DNA from: an uncultured Nostocoides sp.
Lineage (GTDB): Bacteria > Actinomycetota > Actinomycetes > Actinomycetales > Dermatophilaceae
Length of the DNA: 32,077 nucleotides
NCBI GenBank assembly: GCA_937907685.1
Contig: CALCXF010000038.1
Coordinates: 1-32,077 of the forward strand
Direction of reading: 5' to 3'
Shown: piece after piece, positions 8,040 to 16,425 of the stretch
How the letters are laid out: every line of letters starts with the position of its first letter
How positions within the stretch are numbered: the first letter of the stretch is position 1
Made by a program: the position numbers and the translations under genes
The notes under the pieces: generated by a model
Told to the model about the DNA's origin: nothing
The model's input: only the letters and a program-made list of their open reading frames with translations
Database searches by the model: none

Positions 8040-8460
8040 ACCCCAGCTCGGCCGCGGTGCGCGGGATGAGCGGTCGATCGGCCCGGGCGCGGAGCTGCTG
8101 GACCGCCCACGAGTTCCCGTCGGGGTCAGAGAACCCGAACAGCGTGCCGCCGTCGCGTTCGTCGATGACGACCACCTCGCTGCACTCGACGCCGCGCGAG
8201 ACGAGCTCCGCCCGGGCCGCCTCGGCGTCTGACACGACGAGCTGCAGACCGTGCAGCGTGCCGGGCGCCATCTGGTTCTGCGACGGCAGGTCACCGATGA
8301 CGATCGAACAGCCCGAACCCCGTGGGGTCAGCTGGGCGACGTGCATGTGCTCGTTGCGGGTCTCGTGGTCGAGCGCGAAGCCGACCTGGTCGCGGTAGAA
8401 GGCGATCGACGCCGCCAGGTCGCTGACCGGGACGACGACGACCTCCAGGGTCCAGTCCAT
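8038..8460 (-). CDS. VOC (glyoxalase/bleomycin resistance) family protein
   Basis: The 140-aa product shows a paired betaalphabetabetabeta vicinal-oxygen-chelate fold. The first module is VVVVPVSDLAASIAFYRDQVGFALDHE and the second contains GLQLVVSDAEAARAELVSRGVECSEV, ending in FGFSDPDGNSWAVQQL. The His at LHGLQLVV and Glu/Asn-type positions could bind a metal, but the reaction cannot be assigned. The ATG at 8460 has AAAGGAG seven bases upstream. It lies downstream of the ArsR-SRPBCC operon but is separated from it by a hairpin, so it is likely transcribed alone. Confidence 0.85.
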   Translation of the reverse strand: MDWTLEVVVVPVSDLAASIAFYRDQVGFALDHETRNEHMHVAQLTPRGSGCSIVIGDLPSQNQMAPGTLHGLQLVVSDAEAARAELVSRGVECSEVVVIDERDGGTLFGFSDPDGNSWAVQQLRARADRPLIPRTAAELG

Positions 8461-8526
8461 GGGTGCTCCTTTGGTGTGGATGGGATGCCGGTATGCCGTG
8501 CGCCGGCCAGGCGTGCTGCGAACTGC

Positions 8527-8563
8527 GGGATGCCGGGCCCGCGACCCGCAGGCCCGGCATCCC
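8527..8563 (-). terminator. Terminator of the arsR-SRPBCC operon
   Basis: A perfect 13-bp stem (GGGATGCCGGGCC / GGCCCGGCATCCC) with an 11-base loop starts eight bases beyond the SRPBCC stop codon on the minus strand. Confidence 0.75.
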
Positions 8564-8570
8564 TGGTGTG

Positions 8571-9041
8571 TCAGCTGCGTGCGAGCTCCTCGAGCCGGTC
8601 GTAGCCCTCGGCCATGCCCTTCTCCATGCCGGACTCGACCATCGCGTCGCGGCCCTCGACGGTGCGGCCGATGCTGCGTCCGCGGAGCCGCGTTCGTCCG
8701 TTCCCGAGGTCCTCGAACCACATGAACTCGAGAGCCACCTCGTCGGGCGCCCCGTCGAACTCGAAGGTCTGGAGGGCGAACTCGTTCTCGCGGATCGTGT
8801 GGAAGACACCACGGAAGCCGAACGTCCCTTGGTCGCTCGTGTGCGTGTAGCGGTAACCGCCGCCGGTCTTGAAGTCCCAGCTGTCGATGTCCATCTGGTA
8901 GCCGTGCGGGCCGAGCCACTGACGGACCTTGTCGGGGTCGCGGTGCGCCTCGAAGACTGCGGCGACCGGAGCGTCGAAGTCCCGGGTGAAGTCGATCCAC
9001 GGGACGCCGGCCGGGATGTCGAGGTGAAGGTTGTTGCTCAT
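8571..9041 (-). CDS. SRPBCC (AHSA1-like) domain protein
   Basis: The 156-aa product has the START/AHSA1 pattern: FTRDFDAPVAAVFEAHRDPDKVRQWLGP, then DIDSWDFKTGGGYRYTH, FRGVFHTIRENEFALQTFEFDG and a C-terminal helix with ESGMEKGMAEGYDRLEELA. These proteins fold around a hydrophobic pocket; those paired with ArsR-type regulators have no established ligand. The ATG at 9041 overlaps the arsR stop by four bases (ATGA) and has AGGAG five to six bases upstream, so translation is coupled to the regulator. Confidence 0.85.
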   Translation of the reverse strand: MSNNLHLDIPAGVPWIDFTRDFDAPVAAVFEAHRDPDKVRQWLGPHGYQMDIDSWDFKTGGGYRYTHTSDQGTFGFRGVFHTIRENEFALQTFEFDGAPDEVALEFMWFEDLGNGRTRLRGRSIGRTVEGRDAMVESGMEKGMAEGYDRLEELARS

Positions 9042-9406
9042 GACTGCTCCTGTTCGGTGGGTGGGGTGTCGACCTCCGTGGCCGACGGGGGGCTGAGGAC
9101 GGCGTCGAGACGCCGGAACCGCTGCTCGTGGACGAGCCGGTAGCGGTCGATCCAGGCGGTGAGTGCCTCGAGAGCCGCCGGGTTGAGGTGGACGGGCCGC
9201 CGCTGGGCGTCCCGTGTGCGGGTGACCAGGCCCGCGTGCTCGAGGACCTGGATGTGCCTGGACACCGCCTGGAGGGAGATCCCGAACGGCTCGGCAAGCT
9301 CGTTGACCGTGGCCGGGCCTCGGCTGAGGCGGGCGATGATCGCGCGCCGCACCGGGTCGGCCAGGGCCGTGAAGCCCAGGTCCACTCGCTCCTCTGCGGT
9401 GCTCAT
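9038..9406 (-). CDS. ArsR-family winged-helix repressor
   Basis: This 122-aa regulator begins MSTAEERVDLGFTALADPVRRAIIARLSRG, followed by the recognition helix region ELAEPFGISLQAVSRHIQVLEHAGLV and the wing RDAQRRPVHLNP. It lacks the ELCVCD metal motif, matching the group that regulates adjacent SRPBCC genes. The ATG at 9406 is chosen over 9415 because a TTGACA-17-TTGAAT promoter places transcription start at about 9406, giving a leaderless message. A 7-bp inverted repeat covers the -35 box, so it likely represses itself and the coupled SRPBCC gene. Confidence 0.85.
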   Translation of the reverse strand: MSTAEERVDLGFTALADPVRRAIIARLSRGPATVNELAEPFGISLQAVSRHIQVLEHAGLVTRTRDAQRRPVHLNPAALEALTAWIDRYRLVHEQRFRRLDAVLSPPSATEVDTPPTEQEQS

Positions 9407-9413
9407 GACTCTC

Positions 9414-9442
9414 ATTCAACACGCTCATTGATCAACTGTCAA
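9414..9442 (-). promoter_or_regulatory. arsR promoter, TTGACA-17-TTGAAT
   Basis: On the minus strand TTGACA occupies 9442-9437 and TTGAAT 9419-9414 with 17 bases between. Seven bases separate the -10 box from the ATG at 9406, so the transcript should start at or next to the start codon. Confidence 0.7.
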
Positions 9443-9448
9443 GTTGAT
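9431..9448. promoter_or_regulatory. Likely ArsR operator over the -35 box
   Basis: ATCAACT-GTCA-AGTTGAT is a perfect 7-bp inverted repeat with a 4-base spacer, and it overlaps the -35 hexamer of the arsR promoter. Repression by promoter occlusion is inferred. Confidence 0.6.
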
Positions 9449-9492
9449 TAAGAGCGGGATTCCGGCCGCACGAAGACCCGGAGCGTCGACCC

Positions 9493-10962
9493 CTAGAGGG
9501 GGGCGCCGGCGACGACCACCAGGCTCGCCGCCGCGGTGGCGGCCCGGCGGTAGCGCTCGCGCGTCGAGCCATCCGGCGCCGAGACCCGCGTCTCCACGGC
9601 ACCCGCGTGCCAGGCGGGCGGATGGTCGCCGCCGGAGAGGACCCACGCCGCCTGTCGGGCAGCCCCGTCCGCCACCGCCTCGCCGGGTGGGGGGACGACC
9701 ACCGGGACGCCGAGGATCGACGGGGCGAGCACGCGCACCGCCTCGGACCGCGCTCCACCGCCGACGAGTGTCACCTGGTCGATGGTGATCCCCTGCGCGG
9801 TCATGGCGTCGACACAGCCGGCCATCAGGCCCAGGAGCCCTTCGACGGCGGCACGGGCGAGGTTGGCACGAGTGGTCGACTCGAGGGTGAGCCCGAGGAG
9901 CGACCCGGTGGCCGTCGGGAGGTTGGGGGTCCTCTCCCCCTCCAGATAGGGCACGAGCACGAGGCCGGCCGCGCCCGGTTCCGCGGAGAGCGCCAGGCGG
10001 CTCAGCTCGGCATGGTCGACGCCGAGGATGCTGCGGACGGCATCGAGGACCCGGGAGCCGTTGAGGGTGCACGCCAGCGGGAGGAACCGTCCGGTCGCGT
10101 CGGCGAACCCGGTGACCAACCCCGAGGGGTCCGCGGTGGGTGTGTCGGACACCGCCGACACCACCCCGGAGGTGCCGATCGACAGGCACGCCTGACCCAC
10201 CTCGAGCCCCAGGCCGAGTGCGGCACCGGCGTTGTCCCCGCACCCCGGGCCGAGGACCAGGTGCTCCCACCCACGTCGCGGGTCACCGGCACCGGCCACC
10301 TCGCTCGGACCGAGCACCCGGGGCAGCACGAGGTCGTCACCGTCCCCACCCCTGCCCTCGAGAGCCAGCGCCAGCAGGTCGCGCCGGTACGTGCCGCGCA
10401 CGGCGTCGAAGTAGCCGGTCCCCGACGCGTCGGACCGGTCGGTGGTCAGGGTGTCGATCGACGAGGAGCCGCAGAGGCGCCACGTCAGCCAGTCGTGCGG
10501 AAGCGCCACGGCGGCCACCCGTTCGGCGTGCTCCGGCTCGTGGCGAGCCAGCCAGCGGAGCTTGCTCACCGTGATCGACGCCACCGGCACGCTGCCCACG
10601 GCGTCGGCCCAGGCCGCCGCCCCGGCCGCGGCGTCGCCGTCGCCGAGGGCGTGGACCAGGTCGGTCGCGTCCTGGGCCGATCGGGTGTCGTTCCACAGCA
10701 GCGCGGGGCGGACCACCTGCCCCCCGGCGTCCAGGCACACCATGCCGTGCTGCTGGCCTCCGACCGAGAGGGCGGCGATGTCGTCCAAGCCGCCGGCCTG
10801 GGTCACTGCTGCCTCCAGGGCCGCCCACCAGGCCTCCGGGTCGACCTCGGTGCCTGCAGGGTGCGGAGCCGAGCCGGAGCGGACGAGCGCACCGGTCTCC
10901 GCGTCCCGGACGACGACCTTGCAGGACTGCGTCGAGGAGTCGACGCCGGCGACGAGGGGCAT
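9493..10962 (-). CDS. xylB: Xylulokinase
   Basis: This 489-aa FGGY carbohydrate kinase begins [18 protein letters not shown], the phosphate-1 loop, and continues with [23 protein letters not shown] and LLWNDTRS (substrate-binding region). The C-terminal half has [29 protein letters not shown] and the adenosine motif [24 protein letters not shown]. It phosphorylates D-xylulose to xylulose 5-phosphate in the cytoplasm, feeding the pentose phosphate pathway. The ATG at 10962 lies five bases after the xylA stop with GAGG just upstream, so xylA and xylB form one operon. Length matches actinobacterial XylB. Confidence 0.93.
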   Translation of the reverse strand: MPLVAGVDSSTQSCKVVVRDAETGALVRSGSAPHPAGTEVDPEAWWAALEAAVTQAGGLDDIAALSVGGQQHGMVCLDAGGQVVRPALLWNDTRSAQDATDLVHALGDGDAAAGAAAWADAVGSVPVASITVSKLRWLARHEPEHAERVAAVALPHDWLTWRLCGSSSIDTLTTDRSDASGTGYFDAVRGTYRRDLLALALEGRGGDGDDLVLPRVLGPSEVAGAGDPRRGWEHLVLGPGCGDNAGAALGLGLEVGQACLSIGTSGVVSAVSDTPTADPSGLVTGFADATGRFLPLACTLNGSRVLDAVRSILGVDHAELSRLALSAEPGAAGLVLVPYLEGERTPNLPTATGSLLGLTLESTTRANLARAAVEGLLGLMAGCVDAMTAQGITIDQVTLVGGGARSEAVRVLAPSILGVPVVVPPPGEAVADGAARQAAWVLSGGDHPPAWHAGAVETRVSAPDGSTRERYRRAATAAASLVVVAGAPL

Positions 10963-10967
10963 CGTCC

Positions 10968-12155
10968 TCAGCCGATGAGGTGCTCGAGGGCGAGCTGGTT
11001 GAGGCGGACGAAGCCGTAGTCGCGCTCGGCGGCCTTCTCGGCGTCGAAACCGTCGTCGCCCTGGAGGAACGCGTCGACCGTCTCCCCGTCGTCGAGGGTG
11101 GGCGTGGCGAGGTCCGGCACCCCGGCATACGCCACGGCCTCGGTCACCCGGGAGTCGGCCCGGAACGCCCGCGCCTTGTCGGCGAGGAGCAGGTAGGTCG
11201 ACATGCAGGCGGCCGCCGACGCCCACACACCGTCCATGTGCTCGGTGCGTGACGGCTTGTAGTCGAAGTGGCGAGGGCCGGTGTAGCGGGGCGCGTCCGG
11301 ACTCCCGGGGAACCCGTTCTCGAGCAGGTCGACGGTGAAGAACGCCGAGAGCAGGTCGCCGTGGCCGAACACGAGGTCCTGGTCGTACTTGAGCCCGCGC
11401 TGACCGTTGAGGTCGATGTGGAAGAGCTTGCCGCACCACAGCGCCTGGGCGAGCTGGTGGGTGTAGTTGAGGTTGGCCATCTGCTCGTGGCCGGTCTCGG
11501 GGTTGAGGCCGACGATGTCGCCGTGGTCGAGCTCGGCGATCATCGCGAGCGCGTGACCGAGGGTCGGCAGGAAGATGTCGCCCCGCGGCTCGTTGGGCTT
11601 GGGCTCCAGGGCGATGCGCAGGTCGTAACCACGGGACTTGATGTAGCCCGCGACGGTGTCCAGCCCCTCCTTGTAGCGCTCGAAGGCGGAGAAGAGGTCC
11701 TTCGACCCGTCGTACTCGGCCCCCTCGCGGCCACCCCACATGACGAAGGTGCTGGCTCCCATGTCCGCGGCGATGTCCACGGCCTGGAGCACCTTGCGGA
11801 GGCCGAACCGGCGCACCGACCGGTCGTTCGAGGTCAGCCCGCCATCCTTGAAGACCGGGTGGGTGAAGGTGTTCGTCGTGACCATCTCGATCGTCAGCCC
11901 CGCCTTGTCCGCTGCGTCCTTGAGCCGGCCGAGGCGGTCACGACGAGTTGCTTCGTCGGCGTCGAACGGGAAGACGTCGTTGTCGTGGAACGTGATCCCC
12001 CACGCGCCGAGCTCGGCGAGACGGTCGGAGTACTCCCACGGGTCGAGGGCGGGTCGCGAGGCGGTGCCGAACGGGTCGGCGCCGGTCCAGCCGACGGTCC
12101 AGAGCCCGAACGAGAACTTGTCCTCAGCTGAGGGACGACGTGTTTCCACCGACAT
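10968..12155 (-). CDS. xylA: Xylose isomerase
   Basis: The 395-aa product matches class I (actinobacterial) xylose isomerase over its full length. Landmarks are [20 protein letters not shown] with the catalytic His/Asp pair, [22 protein letters not shown] (metal-binding Glu and catalytic Lys), [26 protein letters not shown] with metal-binding Asp residues, and [10 protein letters not shown]. It interconverts D-xylose and D-xylulose using divalent metal. The ATG at 12155 is preferred to an upstream one at 12185 because GGAGGAG lies eight bases before it and the extra residues lie in the operator region. It is the first gene of xylAB. Confidence 0.95.
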   Translation of the reverse strand: MSVETRRPSAEDKFSFGLWTVGWTGADPFGTASRPALDPWEYSDRLAELGAWGITFHDNDVFPFDADEATRRDRLGRLKDAADKAGLTIEMVTTNTFTHPVFKDGGLTSNDRSVRRFGLRKVLQAVDIAADMGASTFVMWGGREGAEYDGSKDLFSAFERYKEGLDTVAGYIKSRGYDLRIALEPKPNEPRGDIFLPTLGHALAMIAELDHGDIVGLNPETGHEQMANLNYTHQLAQALWCGKLFHIDLNGQRGLKYDQDLVFGHGDLLSAFFTVDLLENGFPGSPDAPRYTGPRHFDYKPSRTEHMDGVWASAAACMSTYLLLADKARAFRADSRVTEAVAYAGVPDLATPTLDDGETVDAFLQGDDGFDAEKAAERDYGFVRLNQLALEHLIG

Positions 12156-12171
12156 GAACCTGCTCCTCCAC

Positions 12172-12190
12172 GTTTGTTGTTTCACAAAAC
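12172..12190. promoter_or_regulatory. XylR operator in the divergent xylA/xylR promoter region
   Basis: The 19-bp element is an imperfect palindrome of the form GTTTnnTGnnnCAnnAAAC. It overlaps a candidate xylA -10 box and lies upstream of the divergent ROK regulator. AT-rich half-sites with GTTT/AAAC ends are typical of ROK-family xylose repressors. Confidence 0.6.
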
Positions 12191-12216
12191 TAAAGCCCGA
12201 GACCCGGTACCGTCAA
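12188..12216 (-). promoter_or_regulatory. Candidate xylA promoter, TTGACG-17-TTAGTT
   Basis: On the minus strand TTGACG lies at 12216-12211 and TTAGTT at 12193-12188 with a 17-base spacer; shifting by one gives TAGTTT at spacer 18. The operator lies over the -10 and presumed start point. Confidence 0.45.
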
Positions 12217-12219
12217 GGG

Positions 12220-13503
12220 GTGCCGACCCTCCCGCCGCCGCCGGACGCCGCCGCGCCGGGCTCGACCTCGGCCGGAACGGGAGGCTCCGACCAGGCCGGC
12301 ATCCGGGCGGCGAACCTGGCGCTGGTCACCCGGACCGTCTTCGCCGCCACCGAGCCCCCTACCCGAGCCGACGTGGCCCACACCACGGCGATGACCCGCT
12401 CCACGGTCTCCCGCCTCGTCGACGACCTCGTGAGCGGCGGCGTGCTGACGGAGCTGCAACCCGTCGCCAGGGCGGGCCCAGGACGCCGCGGCACTCCGCT
12501 CGTCCCTCACGGCGACCGGTTCGCCGCGCTGGGCCTGCAGGTCAACGTCGGCTACCTCGCTGCCCTCGTGGTAGACCTCGAGGGTGAGGTGCGGGGGCGG
12601 CGCGTCGAGGCCGACGACCTACGGTCCTCCGACCCGGCCGACGTCCTCGACCGCCTCGCGCTCATCGCTGCCGAGGCCGTCGCCTCGGCCCCGGGCCTCG
12701 TCCTCGTCGGAGCGGGCCTCGCCGTGCCCGGGATCGTGTCCCCGGGCTCCGGGCAGCTGCTGCGCGCGCCCAACCTGGGGTGGTCCGACGTCGACCTGCC
12801 GGCCGCGCTCTCGCGTCACCTCGGTGACCTGCCGCTCGTCGTGGGCAACGAGGCCGACCTGGCGTCCCGCACCGTGTCCTCGCAACGGCCGGGACGACCG
12901 GGGCGGCTCCGCGACTTCATCTACGTGTCCGGAGAGACGGGCATCGGAGGTGCCGTCGTCCTCGGTGGGGTGCCGCTGGCCGGCCGCCATGGCTGGGCTG
13001 GCGAGATCGGCCACGTCACGGTCGACCCGTCCGGACCTCGGTGCCCCTGCGGCTCGACGGGGTGCCTGGAGCAGTACGCCGGAAAGAGGGCGCTCTTCAC
13101 GGCGGCCGGACTCGACCCGGAGGCCACGGCATCCGAGCTCACCGACCGGGTTCGCGCTGGGAACGCACGAGCGTCGGATGCCGTCGACCGTGCGGCCTGG
13201 GCGCTGGGGTGCGCGGTCGCCGGAGCGGTCAACCTCGTCGACGTCCCCGTCATCGTGCTGGGCGGGCACCTCCGGGAGGTCGCGCACCTCATCCGGCCCC
13301 GTCTCGAGTCGACGCTGCGGGACAGGGTGCTCTCGGCGCGGTGGGTGCCGCCCACCATCGAGACGGCGGGCAACGACCCGGCTCCCGGCGCCCTGGGGGC
13401 CGCATACGTCGAGCTCGAGCGGGTGGTCGGCGACCCGGCGCCATGGCTGGCGCGGACAGGTGCGGCGCGCTCAGCGCCGGGGTCTGGAAGGATCGCACGA
13501 TGA
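12220..13503 (+). CDS. xylR: ROK-family xylose repressor
   Basis: This 427-aa protein has an N-terminal winged helix (about residues 20-90: IRAANLALVTRTVFAATEPPTRADVAHTTAMTRSTVSRLVDDLV). It is followed by the ROK sugar-kinase-like domain with GAGLAVPGIV, VVGNEADLASR, YVSGETGIGGAVVLGG and the zinc motif GRHGWAGEIGHVTVDPSGPRCPCGSTGCLEQYAG. It should bind xylose or a related sugar and control the divergent xylAB operon. The GTG at 12220 has TACCGT six bases upstream, so the message is probably leaderless; the start could lie slightly further in. Its stop overlaps the mutarotase start (ATGA), tying both genes into one transcript. Confidence 0.88.
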   Translation: MPTLPPPPDAAAPGSTSAGTGGSDQAGIRAANLALVTRTVFAATEPPTRADVAHTTAMTRSTVSRLVDDLVSGGVLTELQPVARAGPGRRGTPLVPHGDRFAALGLQVNVGYLAALVVDLEGEVRGRRVEADDLRSSDPADVLDRLALIAAEAVASAPGLVLVGAGLAVPGIVSPGSGQLLRAPNLGWSDVDLPAALSRHLGDLPLVVGNEADLASRTVSSQRPGRPGRLRDFIYVSGETGIGGAVVLGGVPLAGRHGWAGEIGHVTVDPSGPRCPCGSTGCLEQYAGKRALFTAAGLDPEATASELTDRVRAGNARASDAVDRAAWALGCAVAGAVNLVDVPVIVLGGHLREVAHLIRPRLESTLRDRVLSARWVPPTIETAGNDPAPGALGAAYVELERVVGDPAPWLARTGAARSAPGSGRIAR

Positions 13504-14501
13504 CCACCTCCCCTCGCCGGATCGAGATGCGCAGCAACAACATCCGGCTGGAAGTACTCAGCACCGGGGCGGCCGTGCGCGGCCTCGTGGTCACCGGCCC
13601 CGATGGCTCGGAGACCGACGTGGTCCTCGGCCACCGGGACGTGGAGGCGTACGCCGCCGTCGGTGGCTACTTCGGGGTCGTCGTGGGCCGGGTCGCGAAC
13701 CGCATCGACGGCGGCCGCTTCTCGCTCGACGACGTCGAGTACGAGGTCCCGACCAACGACCGCGGCCATGCGCTGCACGGCGGGCCGGACGGGTACGACC
13801 TGCGAGAGTGGGACGTCGAGTCCACCGGTCCGGAGGCCGTGACGCTGTCGCTGACGAGCCCCGACGGCGACCAGGGTTTCCCCGGCGAGCTGCGGGTCTC
13901 GGTCACCTACACCGTCTCTCCCGGTGAGGTGGCCATCGACTACGTCGCCACCACGACCCGGGCGACGGTCGTCAACCTCACGAACCACGCCTACTTCAAC
14001 CTCGACGGCGAGGGCCGCGGCACCATCGACGACCACCTCCTCCAGGTGCACGCCGACGCCACCACCCCGGTGCGGCCGGACATGATCCCCACCGGCGAGG
14101 TGGCTCCGGTCGACGACACGCCCTTCGACCTCCGGCGCCCTCGGCGCCTGTCGGACGTGCTCGCCGAGCCGTCGGAGCAGCTCGGGCACGCCGGCGGCCT
14201 CGACCACAACTTCGTGCTGTCCGGGAGCGGGCTCCGGCCGGCGGCGCGCCTGACCGGCCGCTCGGGTCTCGGGCTCGAGGTGCTCACCGACCGCCCGGGC
14301 CTCCAGGTGTACTCGGGCGCCTACTTCGACGGCTCCGTCGTGGGTCCCTCGGGTGTCCGCTACACCGAGCGGGCAGGCATCGCGCTCGAGACCCAGGGCT
14401 TCCCGGACGCGCCGAACCACCCGCACTTCCCCTCGGTGGTCCTCCGCCCGGGCGAGACCTTCTCCTCGCGCACGGTATGGCGGTTGGGGCACAACGGCTG
14501 A
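13500..14501 (+). CDS. galM: Aldose 1-epimerase (mutarotase)
   Basis: The 333-aa product matches GalM. Landmarks are GGYFGVVVGRVANRI, HALHGGPDGYDLREW with a substrate-binding His, LTNHAYFNLDGE with the catalytic His, GLDHNFVLSG, LQVYSGAYF, and the catalytic Glu in ALETQGFPDAPNHP. It interconverts alpha and beta anomers of aldoses, supplying the anomer used by xylose isomerase, so its place in the xylose locus makes sense. The ATG at 13500 overlaps the xylR stop by four bases, and GGAAGG stands upstream. Confidence 0.92.
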   Translation: MTTSPRRIEMRSNNIRLEVLSTGAAVRGLVVTGPDGSETDVVLGHRDVEAYAAVGGYFGVVVGRVANRIDGGRFSLDDVEYEVPTNDRGHALHGGPDGYDLREWDVESTGPEAVTLSLTSPDGDQGFPGELRVSVTYTVSPGEVAIDYVATTTRATVVNLTNHAYFNLDGEGRGTIDDHLLQVHADATTPVRPDMIPTGEVAPVDDTPFDLRRPRRLSDVLAEPSEQLGHAGGLDHNFVLSGSGLRPAARLTGRSGLGLEVLTDRPGLQVYSGAYFDGSVVGPSGVRYTERAGIALETQGFPDAPNHPHFPSVVLRPGETFSSRTVWRLGHNG

Positions 14502-14536
14502 CCGGGGGCGACAGGGCCGCCGGCGCATTCGAGGGG

Positions 14537-14580
14537 GCAGGACACTCCGAACGCGGGTGCCGGTTCTCCGCGTGTCCTGC
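14537..14580 (+). terminator. Terminator after the xylR-galM operon
   Basis: GCAGGACAC (14537-14545) pairs perfectly with GTGTCCTGC (14572-14580). An inner CGCGG/CCGCG pairing shortens the loop. It begins 36 bases after the mutarotase stop. Confidence 0.65.
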
Positions 14581-14598
14581 TCGGTCGTCTGCCGCAGG

Positions 14599-15306
14599 TC
14601 AGCCGTCCCCCGCGGCAACCTGGGGTCCCGCCGGTCCGGACGGTCCGGACCCGTCGGGCCCTTCGGACGACGCGGCGTGCTGGGCAGCTGCTCGGGCGGA
14701 CCTCGTCCGCCATCCTCGCCGGGCCGCCTCGCTGCGGCGTCGCCGCGCGGCCTGGAGCTCTCGTGCCGCGCGTTCGGCATCCCGCTGGCGTGCCCTTTCC
14801 TCCCGGCGCTCGGCGTTCTCGGCGCGGCGGCGCTCGCGCTCCACGACTGCGGGTGAGCGAAGCGGCCAGTGGTAGGGGAGGTCGGGGGGAACACCGGCGA
14901 AGAGCGGACCGTAGTGGTCGGGGTCCTTGCGCACGAGCGCCGAGCGGTGCGTGCGCTGGAGCTCGTCGTCGAACAGCCAGGGTGGCAGCGCGCCGGCGTC
15001 CAACAGCTCGTCGTAGCTCCGAATACGGTCGATGCCGGCTGCGGCGAGATCCTCACGAATGGTCGACTCGCACGTGTCGGCGAAGCCCAGCTCGGTCCAC
15101 ACGTCGCACATCGTCAGGCCGTACCGGCCGAGCGCCTCCTCGTACCCCTTCCACATGAGCACGGCAGGGTGCGACGACCACGCGTACCCCGGAACCGTGA
15201 GGGCCCGGACGATCTGGATGACCTCGACCCGCTGCTTGCCGAGCCGCCTGGGGTCCAGGACGCGGGCGGTGTCCTCGAACGCGGCATACGGGACGAACGT
15301 CTGCAT
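14599..15306 (-). CDS. MSMEG_6728-family protein (pyrimidine-dimer glycosylase-like fold)
   Basis: The 235-aa product starts MQTFVPYAAFEDTARVLDPR, then LGKQRVEVIQIVRAL and PGYAWSSHPAVLMWKGYEEAL. These belong to the MSMEG_6728 family, related to the pyrimidine-dimer DNA glycosylase domain (PF03013) of T4 endonuclease V. The remote similarity suggests DNA base excision, but no activity is established. The last 75 residues (after WPLRSPAVVERERRR) are a highly charged Arg/Glu/Ala coiled-coil tail ending in a Gly/Ser/Pro-rich stretch, longer than the core family needs. It follows arsC at 46 bp in the same direction. Confidence 0.7.
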   Translation of the reverse strand: MQTFVPYAAFEDTARVLDPRRLGKQRVEVIQIVRALTVPGYAWSSHPAVLMWKGYEEALGRYGLTMCDVWTELGFADTCESTIREDLAAAGIDRIRSYDELLDAGALPPWLFDDELQRTHRSALVRKDPDHYGPLFAGVPPDLPYHWPLRSPAVVERERRRAENAERREERARQRDAERAARELQAARRRRSEAARRGWRTRSARAAAQHAASSEGPDGSGPSGPAGPQVAAGDG

Positions 15307-15352
15307 GGCACCGGTGGGTGTCGGGGTCGGATGTCCGAGGAGTGTATGCCGC

Positions 15353-15772
15353 TCAGGCGTCCACCGGGCGCACGCCGAGTGACTCCAGGAGGGCCACCAC
15401 GCGGCGCCTGACGTCGTCGCGGATCGGGCGCACGGACTTCACGCCCTTGCCGGCCGGGTCGTCGAGCTCCCAGTCCTCGTAGCGCTTCCCCGGGTAGATC
15501 GGGCAGCTGTCGCCGCAGCCCATCGTGACGACCACGTCGGACCGCTGGACCGCCTCGTCGGTCAGCATCTTCGGTGTCTCGGCGGAGATGTCGATGCCGT
15601 CCTCGGCCATCGCCTCCGCGGCCGCCCGGTTGACCTCGTCGGCCGGGGCCGAGCCGGCGGACCGCACCTCCACCGCACCGCCGGACAGGTGGGCGAGGTA
15701 GGCGGCGGCCATCTGGGACCTACCGGCGTTGTGGACGCACACGAAGAGCACGCTGGGCTTGTCGGGCACCAC
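15353..15772 (-). CDS. arsC: Arsenate reductase, low-molecular-weight phosphatase type
   Basis: The 139-aa protein has the P-loop CVHNAGRSQ (Cys-x5-Arg-Ser) near the N-terminus, RSAGSAPADEVN, TMGCGDSCPIYPGK with the resolving cysteines, and DWELDDPAGK with the general-acid Asp. This is the arsenate reductase layout of actinobacteria, which reduce As(V) to As(III) using mycothiol or thioredoxin; which donor is used is not visible. The start is a GTG at 15772 or 15769. No arsR-type arsenic regulator or efflux pump is adjacent, so it stands apart from a full ars operon. Confidence 0.88.
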   Translation of the reverse strand: MVPDKPSVLFVCVHNAGRSQMAAAYLAHLSGGAVEVRSAGSAPADEVNRAAAEAMAEDGIDISAETPKMLTDEAVQRSDVVVTMGCGDSCPIYPGKRYEDWELDDPAGKGVKSVRPIRDDVRRRVVALLESLGVRPVDA

Positions 15773-15968
15773 TCGACGCTACAGCGGACCCGACCTGCCG
15801 GGTGGAGCTGACGACGGCTCGCTCATCGCCCTGCCCTGGTGTGGCACGGTCACGCCTGGCTGCCTTGCGGGGCTTCGAGCCCGGGCGCAGTGTCCAGACC
15901 TCGAGCCGGTACAGCAGCAGGACCAGCCCCAGCACCAGCAGAGGGCTTGCCAGCGCGATGGCCTCCAT
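15720..15968 (-). CDS. Possible small one-helix membrane protein overlapping arsC
   Basis: An 82-aa frame begins MEAIALASPLLVLGLVLLLYRLEVWTLRPG, a convincing transmembrane helix, and continues with a basic, disordered tail. Its last 53 bases overlap the start of arsC in another frame, and no ribosome site precedes the ATG at 15968. The helix is the only strong support, so it may be a chance frame. No family is recognised. Confidence 0.35.
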   Translation of the reverse strand: MEAIALASPLLVLGLVLLLYRLEVWTLRPGSKPRKAARRDRATPGQGDERAVVSSTRQVGSAVASSGARQAQRALRVRPQRR

Positions 15969-16212
15969 CATGGTCGGGGCATCCCGTTCGCATGTCGCCG
16001 CCGCAGGCCGCTGACCGTTCTCTCTCTCGCCACATCGGTGAAGACCCCGTCGACGCCCCTCCATGACGCGACCACCGTGAACGCGACGGCGACAGGGGAC
16101 CACGCCCGCGGCAGCCGGTGGGAACCGCACTCCCCCGCGACGTCGTGTCACGCGGTGCGGTCCACGGCGTCCGGGAACGTGGGCCGCCCCTCATCGCCGC
16201 GTGCTGCGGAGC

Positions 16213-16395
16213 TCAGCCGAACGTGCCACCGATGCCGCCGAGCAGGTCGGCGGGGTTGATGCCGAGCTGCTCGAGCTTCGCGCGGTGCTGGTCGGTGTCC
16301 ACCTCGTCCGGGAGCTCGTTCTCCGCCTGGTCGGCGGTGTCGTGCTCACCGCGGCTCCTCAGGAGCTCGAGAATCTCCTGCTTGTCGATCTGCAT
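16213..16395 (-). CDS. 60-aa acidic conserved protein
   Basis: The product starts MQIDKQEILELLRSRGEHDTADQAENELPDEVDTDQHRAKLEQLGI and ends in a Gly-rich stretch. It is acidic and helical. Small proteins of this type are conserved in actinobacteria but have no function assigned. AAGGAGGAG precedes the ATG at good spacing. It lies 30 bp after the membrane-protein gene and is probably its cotranscribed last gene. Confidence 0.75.
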   Translation of the reverse strand: MQIDKQEILELLRSRGEHDTADQAENELPDEVDTDQHRAKLEQLGINPADLLGGIGGTFG

Positions 16396-16425
16396 GACAC
16401 TCCTCCTTCTCGGATCCTTCTGGTG

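Noticed and set aside
12921-15056. A 711-codon minus-strand frame
   Set aside because: It is antisense to xylR and galM and carries a Val/Asp/Gly-rich composition expected from antisense reading.
15969-16212. Gap between the 60-aa gene and the small ORF near arsC
   Set aside because: Several short frames are open here on both strands, but none has a ribosome site, membrane helix or family motif.
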